A stretch of DNA of 59,291 bases, taken from Lunatimonas sp. (GTDB lineage Bacteria > Bacteroidota > Bacteroidia > Cytophagales > Cyclobacteriaceae). Of this stretch, positions 33,453-42,622 are shown one piece after another. The notes under the pieces are model-generated. The model saw only the letters and a program-made list of their open reading frames with translations. It had not been told where the DNA came from and did not search any database. The first letter of the stretch is position 1, and every line of letters begins with the position of its first letter. Position numbers and translations under genes: made by a program. The stretch spans positions 1 through 59,291 of the forward strand of contig NZ_JAFIEU010000025.1 in the NCBI RefSeq assembly GCF_020832325.1. Reading direction: 5' to 3'.

Positions 33453-34706
33453 ATGAAGCCCAAAAAATCAAAACCGTCAATGCAATCTTCCCGCCGAGCG
33501 GCCATTCAGTCTGTTTTGGGATTGGCGGGCACAGGCCTGCTGTTGCCATTGTCCTCCTATGCCGAGGCACCAGCACCTACATCTGCCAAATTCGGTGAGG
33601 TAAGGATTACTCGTTTGGAAACCTTTCTCGTAAAGCCTCGATGGATTTTTCTAAAGATCCATACCGATGCGGGCGTAGTGGGTTTGGGCGAACCCCTGCT
33701 GGAAGGCAGAGCCCTGACGATCCAAACCGCCATTCAGGAGATAGAACCCTACCTCATTGGGAAAGATCCACGTCAGGTGGTCCACCATTGGCAGGCCATT
33801 TACCGGCATGCTTTCTACCGGGGAGGCCCCATACTGACCTCAGCACTTAGCGGTATCGATCAGGCACTTTGGGACATCAAAGGCAAACTTTTGGGTGTGC
33901 CGGTATACGAGCTTTTCGGGGGACCTACACGAGACCGTGTCCGTATTTACGGGCGCGCCAGCAATGCCGAAGACATGAAAAAGCGAAAGGCAGAAGGATA
34001 TACCGTTATAAAAACGGGGGTGGCAAAACGACAGCCTGCAGGAATCGTAGAGAACCCGGCCTTTATCCGATATGCGGTAGATAACTTTGCCTCCCTGCGT
34101 GAGGCAGGAGGTCCTGAAATGGATATTGGGATAGATTTTCACGGAGCGATTTCCCCACAGACTGCCAAGCTACTGATCCGTGAACTGGAGCCATACCAGC
34201 CCATGTTTATCGAAGAGCCCTGCCAAGCGCAAAACGTAGATGTAATGGTCGATATTGCCCGTGGCACCCACTTGCCCATTGCCACTGGTGAGCGGATTTT
34301 TACCAAATGGGGGTTTCGGGAGATTCTGGAAAAGGGAGCTGCAAGTATTCTTCAGCCGGATATTTGCCATGCGGGCGGCCTCACCGAGTGCCGCCTGATC
34401 GCCGGTATGGCTGAAGCCTACTATGCAGCCATCGCCCCACACAATCCCATGGGACCGATTTCGCTGGCTTGCGGCCTGCACCTAGCAGCTAGTATTCCCA
34501 ATTTTCTAGTACAAGAGCAGGTATCTCTAGGGGATGGGTATCTGAAGAGTCCCTTTAAGCTTCAGTCTGATGGCAGCGTGTTGATACCTCGGGGCCCGGG
34601 CTTGGGCGTAGAGCTGGATGAGGATGCCTTACAGGATAAAATCGGCCATGACTGGAAAAACCCGGAGACGTATCATCCCTTTGATGGCTCGGTGGTGGAC
34701 TGGTAG
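33453..34706 (+). CDS. Galactonate dehydratase-like enzyme with export signal, 417 aa
   Basis: Enolase-superfamily enzyme close to D-galactonate dehydratase. Catalytic and metal residues: D228 and H230 (IDFHG), E254 (FIEEP), E280 (TGERIFTKW), H330 (IAPHNPMGP). The spacing of 26, 52 and 102 is identical to E. coli DgoD, and ILQPDICHAGGLTECR is the DgoD-type segment. The N-terminal ~45 residues carry SRRAAIQSVLGLAGTGLLLP, a Tat-like signal with a hydrophobic core, which DgoD lacks; it would place the enzyme in the periplasm. It starts 18 bp after the LacI gene and is likely co-transcribed with it. Confidence 0.85.
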   Translation: MKPKKSKPSMQSSRRAAIQSVLGLAGTGLLLPLSSYAEAPAPTSAKFGEVRITRLETFLVKPRWIFLKIHTDAGVVGLGEPLLEGRALTIQTAIQEIEPYLIGKDPRQVVHHWQAIYRHAFYRGGPILTSALSGIDQALWDIKGKLLGVPVYELFGGPTRDRVRIYGRASNAEDMKKRKAEGYTVIKTGVAKRQPAGIVENPAFIRYAVDNFASLREAGGPEMDIGIDFHGAISPQTAKLLIRELEPYQPMFIEEPCQAQNVDVMVDIARGTHLPIATGERIFTKWGFREILEKGAASILQPDICHAGGLTECRLIAGMAEAYYAAIAPHNPMGPISLACGLHLAASIPNFLVQEQVSLGDGYLKSPFKLQSDGSVLIPRGPGLGVELDEDALQDKIGHDWKNPETYHPFDGSVVDW

Positions 34707-34791
34707 CGCCTGTCCCTTTTTCGGTTCTCCGGTCTTGATGCACGAATAGCTATCTTTCCAAGTAATAACGTAAACCTAAAAATCCATTAGA

Positions 34792-36144
34792 ATGAATACA
34801 CCAAAACAAGCTACCCGCAGAAAGTTGCTGAAAGGCCTTGGACTGGGATCTATGGCCGGCATGCTGGGCCTATACCCTGGTCAGCAGGCCCATGCCAAAG
34901 AAGAAAGAGAAACACCCTCCTACCTGCGGGGATTGCCCCCGCTGAAGATTACCAACGTCAAGGCAATCGGCACTGCTCCCAGCGGATCGAATTTGATAGT
35001 GGTAAAGGTAGAGACCTCCGAACCGGGCCTATATGGGCTGGGATGTGCTACGTTCACACAGCGCGCCTTTGCAGTAATCACAGCGATTGAAAAGTACCTT
35101 CAGGAATTTTGTGTAGGCAAAGACGTAGATAATATCGAGGACATGTGGCAAGCGGCCTTTGTAAGTTCCTACTGGAGAAATGGACCCGTCTTGAACAACG
35201 CCATCAGCGGACTGGACCAAGCCCTTTGGGACATCAAGGGAAAACGTGCCAATATGCCGGTTTATCAACTGCTAGGGGGGAAATGCCGTTTTGCCATCCC
35301 GTGCTATACCCACGCAAGTGGAAGCACGCCCGAAGAAGCGGCAGACAACGTGACTAAGTTTATGGAGGAAGGCTACCGATACGTACGCATCCAGCAGGGA
35401 GGCTATGGGGGTACTGGCCTTACGCAGGAACCGGATTTCAAGAAAGCAGGCTTTGGTAGGGAGTCGGACCAGTATATGGATCAGGGCAAATACATCCGCT
35501 CGGTTCCCAAGTTGTTTGAGACCGTTCGAAAGCAATGTGGCGAGGAGGTTGAGCTCTTGCACGATATCCACGAAAGATTAGACCCCATAGATGCCATTCG
35601 CGTGGTCAAGAGTACGGAACCCTATCATCCTTTCTTTATCGAAGACCCGTTCTCTCCCGAGCAGATGGAATGGTTTAAGGAATTGCGAAATGCGACCTCT
35701 GTGCCGCTATCTATGGGTGAGTTGTTCAATAACATCAACGAATTCAAAGAACCCATGGTAAACCGTTTGTTCGATTATATACGTATCCACATTTCCCAAA
35801 TCGGAGGTATTTCCCCTGCCATGAAGGTGGCCCGATTGGGAGAGTTTTATGGTATCAAAACCGCCTGGCACGGACCCGGAGATGTTTCTCCTGTTGGTCA
35901 TGCTGCCAACGCGCACATAGACTTTGCTGTTTGGAATTTTGGTATTCAGGAGGCGGCACGGATATCGGATCTGTCGCGGGAGATTTTCCCAGGGTCGCCC
36001 ACCATGAAGGACGGTTACATGTATGTGAATGAGGTGCCCGGTCTGGGGGTAGACATAGACGAAAAGCTAGCCGCCAAATACCCCATGCACACCCGCTCCA
36101 ACTGGACAGTAAGGAAGTTTGACGGGACTATTATCCGGCCCTAG
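34792..36144 (+). CDS. Mannonate dehydratase/RspA-like enzyme with Tat signal, 450 aa
   Basis: Third enolase-superfamily dehydratase of the locus, of the ManD/RspA type. The N-terminus TRRKLLKGLGLGSMAGMLGL is a Tat signal. The active-site set is D258 and H260 (HDIHERL), E284 (FIEDPF), E310 (MGELF), H360 (WHGPGDVSPVGHAAN); spacing 26, 52 and 102 as in the two neighbours. WHGPGD and the segment YVRIQQGG are ManD features. It would dehydrate a sugar acid to a 2-keto-3-deoxy acid, here outside the cytoplasm. Substrates in this family vary and cannot be read safely from sequence. A terminator follows. Confidence 0.85.
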   Translation: MNTPKQATRRKLLKGLGLGSMAGMLGLYPGQQAHAKEERETPSYLRGLPPLKITNVKAIGTAPSGSNLIVVKVETSEPGLYGLGCATFTQRAFAVITAIEKYLQEFCVGKDVDNIEDMWQAAFVSSYWRNGPVLNNAISGLDQALWDIKGKRANMPVYQLLGGKCRFAIPCYTHASGSTPEEAADNVTKFMEEGYRYVRIQQGGYGGTGLTQEPDFKKAGFGRESDQYMDQGKYIRSVPKLFETVRKQCGEEVELLHDIHERLDPIDAIRVVKSTEPYHPFFIEDPFSPEQMEWFKELRNATSVPLSMGELFNNINEFKEPMVNRLFDYIRIHISQIGGISPAMKVARLGEFYGIKTAWHGPGDVSPVGHAANAHIDFAVWNFGIQEAARISDLSREIFPGSPTMKDGYMYVNEVPGLGVDIDEKLAAKYPMHTRSNWTVRKFDGTIIRP

Positions 36145-36163
36145 CGACAAATTTCCGAAAGCG

Positions 36164-36203
36164 AATCCCCCGAACACAATTAGTACGGGGGATTTTCTTT
36201 TTT
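36164..36203 (+). terminator. Intrinsic terminator of the sugar-acid locus
   Basis: AATCCCCCG (36164-36172) pairs with CGGGGGATT (36186-36194), followed by TTTTCTTTTTT. Confidence 0.88.
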
Positions 36204-36294
36204 AGTACAAATTTGAAGAGGGCGATTGGATTATAGGCAATCTAACCTGAACGGTGTTTGGAAATTGGCGGTAAACGTATTAGGCGGTCTATTC

Positions 36295-36324
36295 TTGTTT
36301 ATTACCTTTTTGTTAATATATTTG
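36295..36324 (+). promoter_or_regulatory. Promoter of the CotH-type gene
   Basis: TTG at 36295-36297, 19-bp spacer, TATATTTG at 36317-36324: matches the Bacteroidota consensus TTG-N19-TAnnTTTG, about 60 bp before the start codon chosen. Confidence 0.65.
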
Positions 36325-36384
36325 TAGAACATTTTTTATTATATTAACGGCGATTGTTTGTGTATTAATTTGAAATTCACTTCC

Positions 36385-39300
36385 ATGAAGATTTTCACCT
36401 ATGTTTTTACTTTAGCAAGAATCCTCTTAGTTGGATTTCCAATATTTTCTTCGAATGCACAGTCAATCGCAATTAACGAAATAATGGCAGTCAATTCTTC
36501 TGTTATAGCGGATGAGGATGGGGACTATAGTGATTGGATAGAATTGTTTAATTATGGCTCTGAGGAAATAGACTTGACCGGATTCGGACTTTCGGATAAT
36601 GCATCGTCACCCTTTAAATGGACGTTTCCGGCGACAATCGTTCAGCCAAAAAGCTACATGTTGGTTTGGGCATCCGGAAAGGATAAGATTCAACCAGGGG
36701 AGCCGCTCCACGCAGGTTTTAGCATAAACTCAGCAGGGGAAGATATTTTGTTGACCGATAGCCAGGGTCAGTTAATTGATTTGATTCCGGCCGTTGCAAT
36801 TCCCGCTAACCTTTCCTATGGTCGACAACCAGATGGAACCGGGAATCTACAGTTTTTTACAGAGCCTACACCAAACGCTCCCAATGCATCGCAGGGGATC
36901 GGAGAACTATTGTCCCCACCTGTTTTTTCACATCCCTCCGGATACTATAATGAGCCCTTTACACTGACCATTTCATCCGAGGTGGCCGATGCTACCATTA
37001 TCTACACAGTCGATGGTTCAGAGCCGGATATCGATAACCTCTCCGGCACATCCTACCAATATGTCAATCAGTATCCCCAAAATCCAGGACAAACGCTGGG
37101 GCCATTTTTGACTCAAACCTTTACTTCCCACACGTTTACTGGACCGTTGGAGATTGTGGATAGGACTTCCGAGCCAAATAAGCTTTCCGCGATCTCTACT
37201 ACCTACAACAATTCCACTTGGTACCTACCCTCTTCGTTGAATAAAAAGGCAAATGTCGTTAGAGCGAAGGTATATAAGAATGGCTTTTCAAGTAAGACGG
37301 CTACCTTCACCTATTTTGTCTCGCAGACCAGCTCTTTTGATCACTCGTTGCCGGTAGTATCGATCAATTTAAATGAAGATGGGTTGTTTGATTATTACAA
37401 GGGAATTATGGTAGCTGGTGAGGATTTTGTAAAATGGAGGGAGCAGAACCCAACCTTAACTGCCCATGGAGGCAGACCAGCAAACTACGCCAGAGGTGGA
37501 GAGGAGACGGAACAACGGGCAAGTTTTCAGCTTTTCGTTGATAAAGATTTAGCACTTTATCAGAATATTGGATTGCGGCTCCATGGTGGATTTAGCAGGC
37601 AGCCTGCAAATAAATCGTTACGCTTATATGCAAGATCGGAATACGACGAAAAAAACACATTTGACTATCCAATATTTGAAAATTCGATCCATAATAGCTT
37701 CAAGAGATTGGTCCTGAGGAATTCTGGCAATGACCGAAATCTGACATTTTTTAGAGATGCTTTTATGCACGCTTCCGTAAGGCACCTGAGCTTTGATACC
37801 CATGATTATCGTCCAGCAGTTGTGTATATAAACGGGGAATATTGGGGTTTGGCTAACTTTCGGGAACGTTATGATAAGCATTACTTGGAAAGAGTTTATG
37901 GAATTGGGGAAGGAGATTTGGACCTCTTGGAAAACAATGCATTTGTCGAAGAAGGCGACAGCTCCCATTTTCTAGCCATGAGGGAGTATATTTCTTCCGC
38001 TGATTTGTCCATACAAGAGAACTACGACTATTTGAGTACGTTGATGGACATAGATAATTTTTTGGAATATAATGTGGCTCAGATTTACTTTAATAACGAC
38101 GATTGGCCCCATAATAACGTAAGAATATTCCGAAAGCGAACCTCCCAATACATTCCAGAGGCACCTCCAGGGCAAGATGGAAGGTGGAGATGGTTAATGT
38201 ACGACACAGATCACGGATTCGGATTGAACGGGGACTTTACATCGAACACCTTGCGACATGCAACGAACCCTGGAGGGGCAAATCCTTGGAGTACGTTAAT
38301 CCTTAGAAGACTCTTGCTTTCAGAATCGTTCAAAATTGCATTTATCAATAAATTTGCTGATTTGATCAACACGGCTATGGTTCCCGAGAGGCTACATGCT
38401 ATGATTGATGAAATGTCGTCTCGGATAGCGTCAGAGGTTCCTGCCCATAGGGTGAGGTGGAGTTCCTTGACCCAATGGGAGGAGAGCATTGAGGTCATGA
38501 AGGCGTTTGCAGTAAATAGGCCACAGCAGCAGGTAGGTCATTTGATGGAGTATTTTGATATTGCGGGCACGCACCAGGTTAATCTCGATGTTGCTAACCA
38601 CGAAGAGGGCGTCATAAGGATTAACAACACTGTAATCGATTCGGAGACACCCGGTGTAAACGATGTCCCTTATCCTTGGTCAGGTACATATTTTGAGGGA
38701 ATTCCCCTTTCCCTGACAGCAATTCCCAGACCTGGATTCCAGTTTAGTCATTGGTCGGGTGATATGGAAAGCATGGATTCAACCTTGTCGATTGCTCCTA
38801 CCTCGACAGTAAGTCTAAAAGCACATTTTGTCCCCGAAGACACGATAGAAGATGACCATGAGGTACTGTATTTCTGGTTGATTGACAACAATGTACCCAA
38901 TGACACCCCTTTGGAAAGTATTCAATCAACCTTTAGTCATTCTGATACGCCAGCTCTACTGCATTTTGAATCTGCTCTATCGGGATATCCTTTTGAAAAC
39001 GGACATCCAAATTGGCGAAAATCATCCATGGAGAGAAGAAATTCACCAACTCCTGTAAACTATTATCCGGAAGCTAACCAGGACCAGCCTTTCGGGTCAG
39101 TTAGTATGCGTGGTATACAGGTAAAGCAAGCCTTTCGGACAGAAGATGGTGAAAATTTGCTCAATTTTACGGTTCCAACCACAGGATTTGACCGTATTAA
39201 GTTTTCTTTTGCTGCCGTGGATGAAGGCGCCGCGGACCATGTAGTTTTGGAGTATTGGGACAGCGTATCAGGGGCATTTAGTTCTGAGGGAATTACCAAC

Positions 39301-40815
39301 GAAGGAACGAAGCTTCTTGACGTATATAAAAAGTTTGAGTTTGATCTTTCTGAGGTATCTGTGATTTCCAATAGCCCAAGCGCAGTCTTCCGAATCCGGT
39401 TTGAGGGGCCGGATATGCAGGCAGATGACGGTGCTAGAGTAACGTTCAATAATTTTGCGGTTACGGGAATTGCAATGGACCCGGATACTACTGAACCACC
39501 GTCGCCTATTCATACGGCCGTTTTCATTAATACAGGGAGTTCATCCTCGGCCATTTTTGACAATCAGGAGTTTCAGTCGGATTTCCAAATGGAGTATTTT
39601 GACTCGGGTTCTAAGGTTAATCAAAGCAGTTCTGCCAGCACACTCGAGTTGTTTCAAAGTCAAAGATTTGGGGAAAAGGTTGTTTATAGAATTCCTGTCC
39701 AAAACGGAACGTATACCGTCGCAACCTATCATAAAGAGACTGAAACGGTAGGTGGTGATGCGGTAGCACTAAGAGGAAGGCGAGTGTTTTCTATCGCAAT
39801 ACAAGGGTTTACCGTGAAAGAAGACTTGGACCTCTTCCTCGAAAACAACAACAAGGAAACTATATTGACATTTGAAGATATTCGGGTTGAAAACGGTCAA
39901 ATCGAAATCAACCTTACTGCTTCCTCCGGTGATGTAACTATCTCAGGATTGGCTATTGTGCAAAAGGATTTGGAAACACACCTTCCAACTCTTTCACATC
40001 CTTCTTTTGGCTTTTCATATTTTGTAAATGCCGGGGGATCGCAAGTGGTTTACGAAAATAATCTTTTCGAGTCCGATTTGGGAAGTGGCTATTTCAGTGA
40101 ATCCAAATCGTCCCGCTTTGATGATCCAGGAGTGCATGAGTTATTTAAAACGCATCGGTTTGGTATCCGGGTAAATTATGAAATACCGGTTCCTGATGGA
40201 ACATACAGGGTATTTACTTTTCACAACGAACTAACCTATAGTAAACGAATTACAACCTCGGGTTTTCGTAGGCGCGTGTTTGACGTATTTATCCAGGGAG
40301 AAAAGGTGAAAGATCAGTTAGATATGTTTTCTGAGTCAGGCAACGGCCCGTTAGTTCTTCAATTCAATGACATAGAAGTATCGGGAGGAATGATTGATTT
40401 AGAATTCAGAGCGTCTATAGATAGCGCTTCGATTTCCGGCATTGGAATAGTCAAGCAAAGCGACAGTACCGTTGACCTCTTTGCAAGTATTCCTCCTAGG
40501 TCGATCAATGACCAACTAGGAGTTATTTTATCCAATGAAATAGTTTCGGCAGAGCAACACAAGGCATCGCAACTTTTTCCGAATCCAGCTTCTGAGGAAG
40601 CTGTTTTGAGAGTGAATAATAAGCAAAGCAAGTTTAGCGTTAACATATTCTCCATCAATGGTAACTTGGTAGACGTACTATTGCCAGAATGGGAAACCTC
40701 GGGGCTCAACGAATATGTTATTTCAGTGAAGGAATTGGGGCCGGGATATTACTTGGTTGTACTTATCTTCGAAAATGGAATAGTCGAAAGGCACAAATTG
40801 ATGATACAGCGTTGA
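36385..40815 (+). CDS. Secreted multidomain CotH/lamin-tail/malectin protein with T9SS tail, 1476 aa
   Basis: The start was set at MKIFTYVFTLARILLVG (36385), which gives a signal peptide ending SSNAQS. Domains in order: lamin-tail domain (IAINEIMAVNSSV ... YSDWIELFNYG), a chitobiase-like C-terminal domain (ATIIYTVDGSEPD), a CotH kinase-like domain (GLRLHGGFSRQPANKSLRLY ... VYINGEYWGLANFRERYD ... MYDTDHGFGL), an InlB-type repeat (FQFSHWSGD), a beta-sandwich, two malectin-like domains (FINTGSSSS..., FVNAGGSQVVYENN...), and a type IX sorting tail (LFPNPASEEAVLRV ... GPGYYLVVL). Malectin and lamin-tail domains suggest binding to carbohydrate or cell surfaces; the kinase-like domain may phosphorylate a protein or glycan. 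It is its own unit and may serve the glycan locus upstream. Confidence 0.85.
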   Translation: MKIFTYVFTLARILLVGFPIFSSNAQSIAINEIMAVNSSVIADEDGDYSDWIELFNYGSEEIDLTGFGLSDNASSPFKWTFPATIVQPKSYMLVWASGKDKIQPGEPLHAGFSINSAGEDILLTDSQGQLIDLIPAVAIPANLSYGRQPDGTGNLQFFTEPTPNAPNASQGIGELLSPPVFSHPSGYYNEPFTLTISSEVADATIIYTVDGSEPDIDNLSGTSYQYVNQYPQNPGQTLGPFLTQTFTSHTFTGPLEIVDRTSEPNKLSAISTTYNNSTWYLPSSLNKKANVVRAKVYKNGFSSKTATFTYFVSQTSSFDHSLPVVSINLNEDGLFDYYKGIMVAGEDFVKWREQNPTLTAHGGRPANYARGGEETEQRASFQLFVDKDLALYQNIGLRLHGGFSRQPANKSLRLYARSEYDEKNTFDYPIFENSIHNSFKRLVLRNSGNDRNLTFFRDAFMHASVRHLSFDTHDYRPAVVYINGEYWGLANFRERYDKHYLERVYGIGEGDLDLLENNAFVEEGDSSHFLAMREYISSADLSIQENYDYLSTLMDIDNFLEYNVAQIYFNNDDWPHNNVRIFRKRTSQYIPEAPPGQDGRWRWLMYDTDHGFGLNGDFTSNTLRHATNPGGANPWSTLILRRLLLSESFKIAFINKFADLINTAMVPERLHAMIDEMSSRIASEVPAHRVRWSSLTQWEESIEVMKAFAVNRPQQQVGHLMEYFDIAGTHQVNLDVANHEEGVIRINNTVIDSETPGVNDVPYPWSGTYFEGIPLSLTAIPRPGFQFSHWSGDMESMDSTLSIAPTSTVSLKAHFVPEDTIEDDHEVLYFWLIDNNVPNDTPLESIQSTFSHSDTPALLHFESALSGYPFENGHPNWRKSSMERRNSPTPVNYYPEANQDQPFGSVSMRGIQVKQAFRTEDGENLLNFTVPTTGFDRIKFSFAAVDEGAADHVVLEYWDSVSGAFSSEGITNEGTKLLDVYKKFEFDLSEVSVISNSPSAVFRIRFEGPDMQADDGARVTFNNFAVTGIAMDPDTTEPPSPIHTAVFINTGSSSSAIFDNQEFQSDFQMEYFDSGSKVNQSSSASTLELFQSQRFGEKVVYRIPVQNGTYTVATYHKETETVGGDAVALRGRRVFSIAIQGFTVKEDLDLFLENNNKETILTFEDIRVENGQIEINLTASSGDVTISGLAIVQKDLETHLPTLSHPSFGFSYFVNAGGSQVVYENNLFESDLGSGYFSESKSSRFDDPGVHELFKTHRFGIRVNYEIPVPDGTYRVFTFHNELTYSKRITTSGFRRRVFDVFIQGEKVKDQLDMFSESGNGPLVLQFNDIEVSGGMIDLEFRASIDSASISGIGIVKQSDSTVDLFASIPPRSINDQLGVILSNEIVSAEQHKASQLFPNPASEEAVLRVNNKQSKFSVNIFSINGNLVDVLLPEWETSGLNEYVISVKELGPGYYLVVLIFENGIVERHKLMIQR

Positions 40816-41015
40816 CCAGCGATCTAGGTGAGGACTTTCCTGAGAAAACATCAATGGATAATGTCCTCAATATACAATTTGCATCTAGACTGACTCTGGG
40901 ATCCTATAAACGTGTAGGCAGAGAATTGTTTGGAAATGCCTAACTCCAATTTACGGTATAGCTATTGGATTGTTTTTTACTATATTGTCCCAGGATATTT
41001 TTTTAGTTTTGCGCC

Positions 41016-41801
41016 ATGTTGACACGCCCTTTTTCTTATTTAATAGGAATTCAGTACCTGGGACTCCGCTACCACGGGTGGCAGGTGCAGAAGGGGGTAA
41101 AGACCATTCAAGGTACGCTTGAGCGCGTCTTTCGGTATGTGCTGGGTCATGAAGACTTCACGATACTGGGTTCCAGCCGCACAGATAGCGGTGTTTCTTG
41201 CCTACAGGGTGCCTTTGTCATATACCTCAGGGAAGCAGCTGATTGGGATGAGCTACTCAAGTATTCCAATGAACACCTACCGGCAGACATACGCCTGCTG
41301 TATGTGAAGGCAGTGGACCGGAGTTTCAATGTGATTCAACATGTTGCCAAAAAACGCTACGGCTATTACTTTTCTTTGGGGGAGAAACCCCACCCCTTCC
41401 AAAGTGGGGCGTTGGCCTATGCCGGAAGGGGCTTGGATATCGCCCTCATGCGAGAGGCTGCAGCGCTATTCGTTGGGCGCCACGATTTTCGTCGTTTTTG
41501 TACCCATGGCAAGCAATTGGATGATTTTGTGCGGGAGATTTATGTTTCCGAACTCTTGCCCTTGGACGGGAAAGTTGCCTTTTGGCCCAGGGAAGATGCC
41601 TATGTCTTTCGGGTGGACGGCAATGGTTTTTTGATGCATCAGGTACGAAGGATGGTAGCAGCCTTGTTTATGGTAGGGCGTGGGGAGTTGAGTGTGCAGT
41701 CTCTGGCGGCAGCATTCGTTGATCCTACGCCCAGCCCTGTAAGTCCAAAAGCTGCCCCACAAGGCCTAGTGCTCGAGGAAGTTTTTTTTAACGGAATTTA
41801 A
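41016..41801 (+). CDS. truA: tRNA pseudouridine(38-40) synthase TruA, 261 aa
   Basis: Isomerises uridines 38-40 in tRNA anticodon arms. The catalytic Asp is D57 in SSRTDSGVSC; the commoner form is GRTDAGVHA, so the flanking residues deviate. Other motifs fit: IQYLGLRYHGWQ, TIQGTLERV, RYGYYFSL, HDFRRFCTHG, FRVDGNGFLMHQVRRMV and the end GLVLEEVFF. A TAGTTTTG box at 41004-41011 lies only 4 bp before the ATG, so the transcript would have almost no leader. The deviation leaves a small chance of a divergent paralogue. Confidence 0.85.
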   Translation: MLTRPFSYLIGIQYLGLRYHGWQVQKGVKTIQGTLERVFRYVLGHEDFTILGSSRTDSGVSCLQGAFVIYLREAADWDELLKYSNEHLPADIRLLYVKAVDRSFNVIQHVAKKRYGYYFSLGEKPHPFQSGALAYAGRGLDIALMREAAALFVGRHDFRRFCTHGKQLDDFVREIYVSELLPLDGKVAFWPREDAYVFRVDGNGFLMHQVRRMVAALFMVGRGELSVQSLAAAFVDPTPSPVSPKAAPQGLVLEEVFFNGI

Positions 41802-41856
41802 CCTGTATTTGGCTTGGGTTTTGCGTTAGCATTCCTAATCGTTAAACAAATAGAAA

Positions 41857-42552
41857 ATGAAAAAGCTCCTATTGACCGCCCTGCTTGTTGGGGGTGTATT
41901 TTTGGGTTATGCCCAACAGATTTTGGTAGAAGGAAAAAGTGAGTTGAAGGCCTTGCCTGATGAGGCGGTGCTGCTGCTTACACTTACGGAGACTGCCATG
42001 ACAACTTCTGACGTGACCAATGCCCTTAACAAGAAATCTAAAGCAGTGAGTGATGCGTTAAAGAAGTCAGGTGCTAAGGATTATACCTTTACAGCAGACA
42101 ACTATTATGTAAATGTGAATCGTATCTACACCAAAGGCACTTCCAAAGACAGCGGCTACGTAGCGTCCCAGCAATTACGGGTGGTGGTAACGGATACTGG
42201 AGATCACTTGGTAAAGGCCATGGAGGCTGTGCAACAGGCGGTAGATCTTAGCTTTCAGCTTCAGTTTCGTGTGTCAGAGGACAAACGCAAAGGATACGAA
42301 ACGGAATTGCTGAAGTTGGCGTTGGAAGACGCCAAGCGGCAGGCGCAGGTAATTGCGGAGACCATGGGTATCACTGAGTTCAGGGTGCATCAGGTGGACT
42401 ATACCTCTGGTACTACTTTTCCGCCTGTTCTGTACCGGGCAGAGGCCATGATGATGAAGATGGCAGATGATCGGGTAGGGCCTACGTTGCAGGCGGAAGA
42501 ACAGACTATTTCGGACAATGTCCGCGTAACCTTTCGTTTTGAGACACCTTGA
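41857..42552 (+). CDS. SIMPL-domain (DUF541) secreted protein, 231 aa
   Basis: Signal peptide MKKLLLTALLVGGVFLGYAQ, then a SIMPL domain (VEGKSELKALPDEAVLLLTL, KAVSDALKKSGAKDYTFT, YVASQQLRVVVTD, ALEDAKRQAQVIAETMGI). Periplasmic or surface proteins of this family form oligomers and have been tied to oxidative-stress tolerance; the molecular role is unclear. It ends just before a bidirectional terminator shared with rng. Confidence 0.85.
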   Translation: MKKLLLTALLVGGVFLGYAQQILVEGKSELKALPDEAVLLLTLTETAMTTSDVTNALNKKSKAVSDALKKSGAKDYTFTADNYYVNVNRIYTKGTSKDSGYVASQQLRVVVTDTGDHLVKAMEAVQQAVDLSFQLQFRVSEDKRKGYETELLKLALEDAKRQAQVIAETMGITEFRVHQVDYTSGTTFPPVLYRAEAMMMKMADDRVGPTLQAEEQTISDNVRVTFRFETP

Positions 42553-42590
42553 TCGTAGAAACTAGTTGAGGATTTGGCATTGGGGCAAAA

Positions 42591-42622
42591 AAAATAGCGA
42601 GTCTATTCAGACTCGCTATTTT
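42591..42622. terminator. Bidirectional terminator between SIMPL gene and rng
   Basis: AAAATAGCGAGTCT / AGACTCGCTATTTT with loop ATTC, A-run on one side and T-run on the other. The 3' end of rng, including its stop codon, lies inside the stem. Confidence 0.85.
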
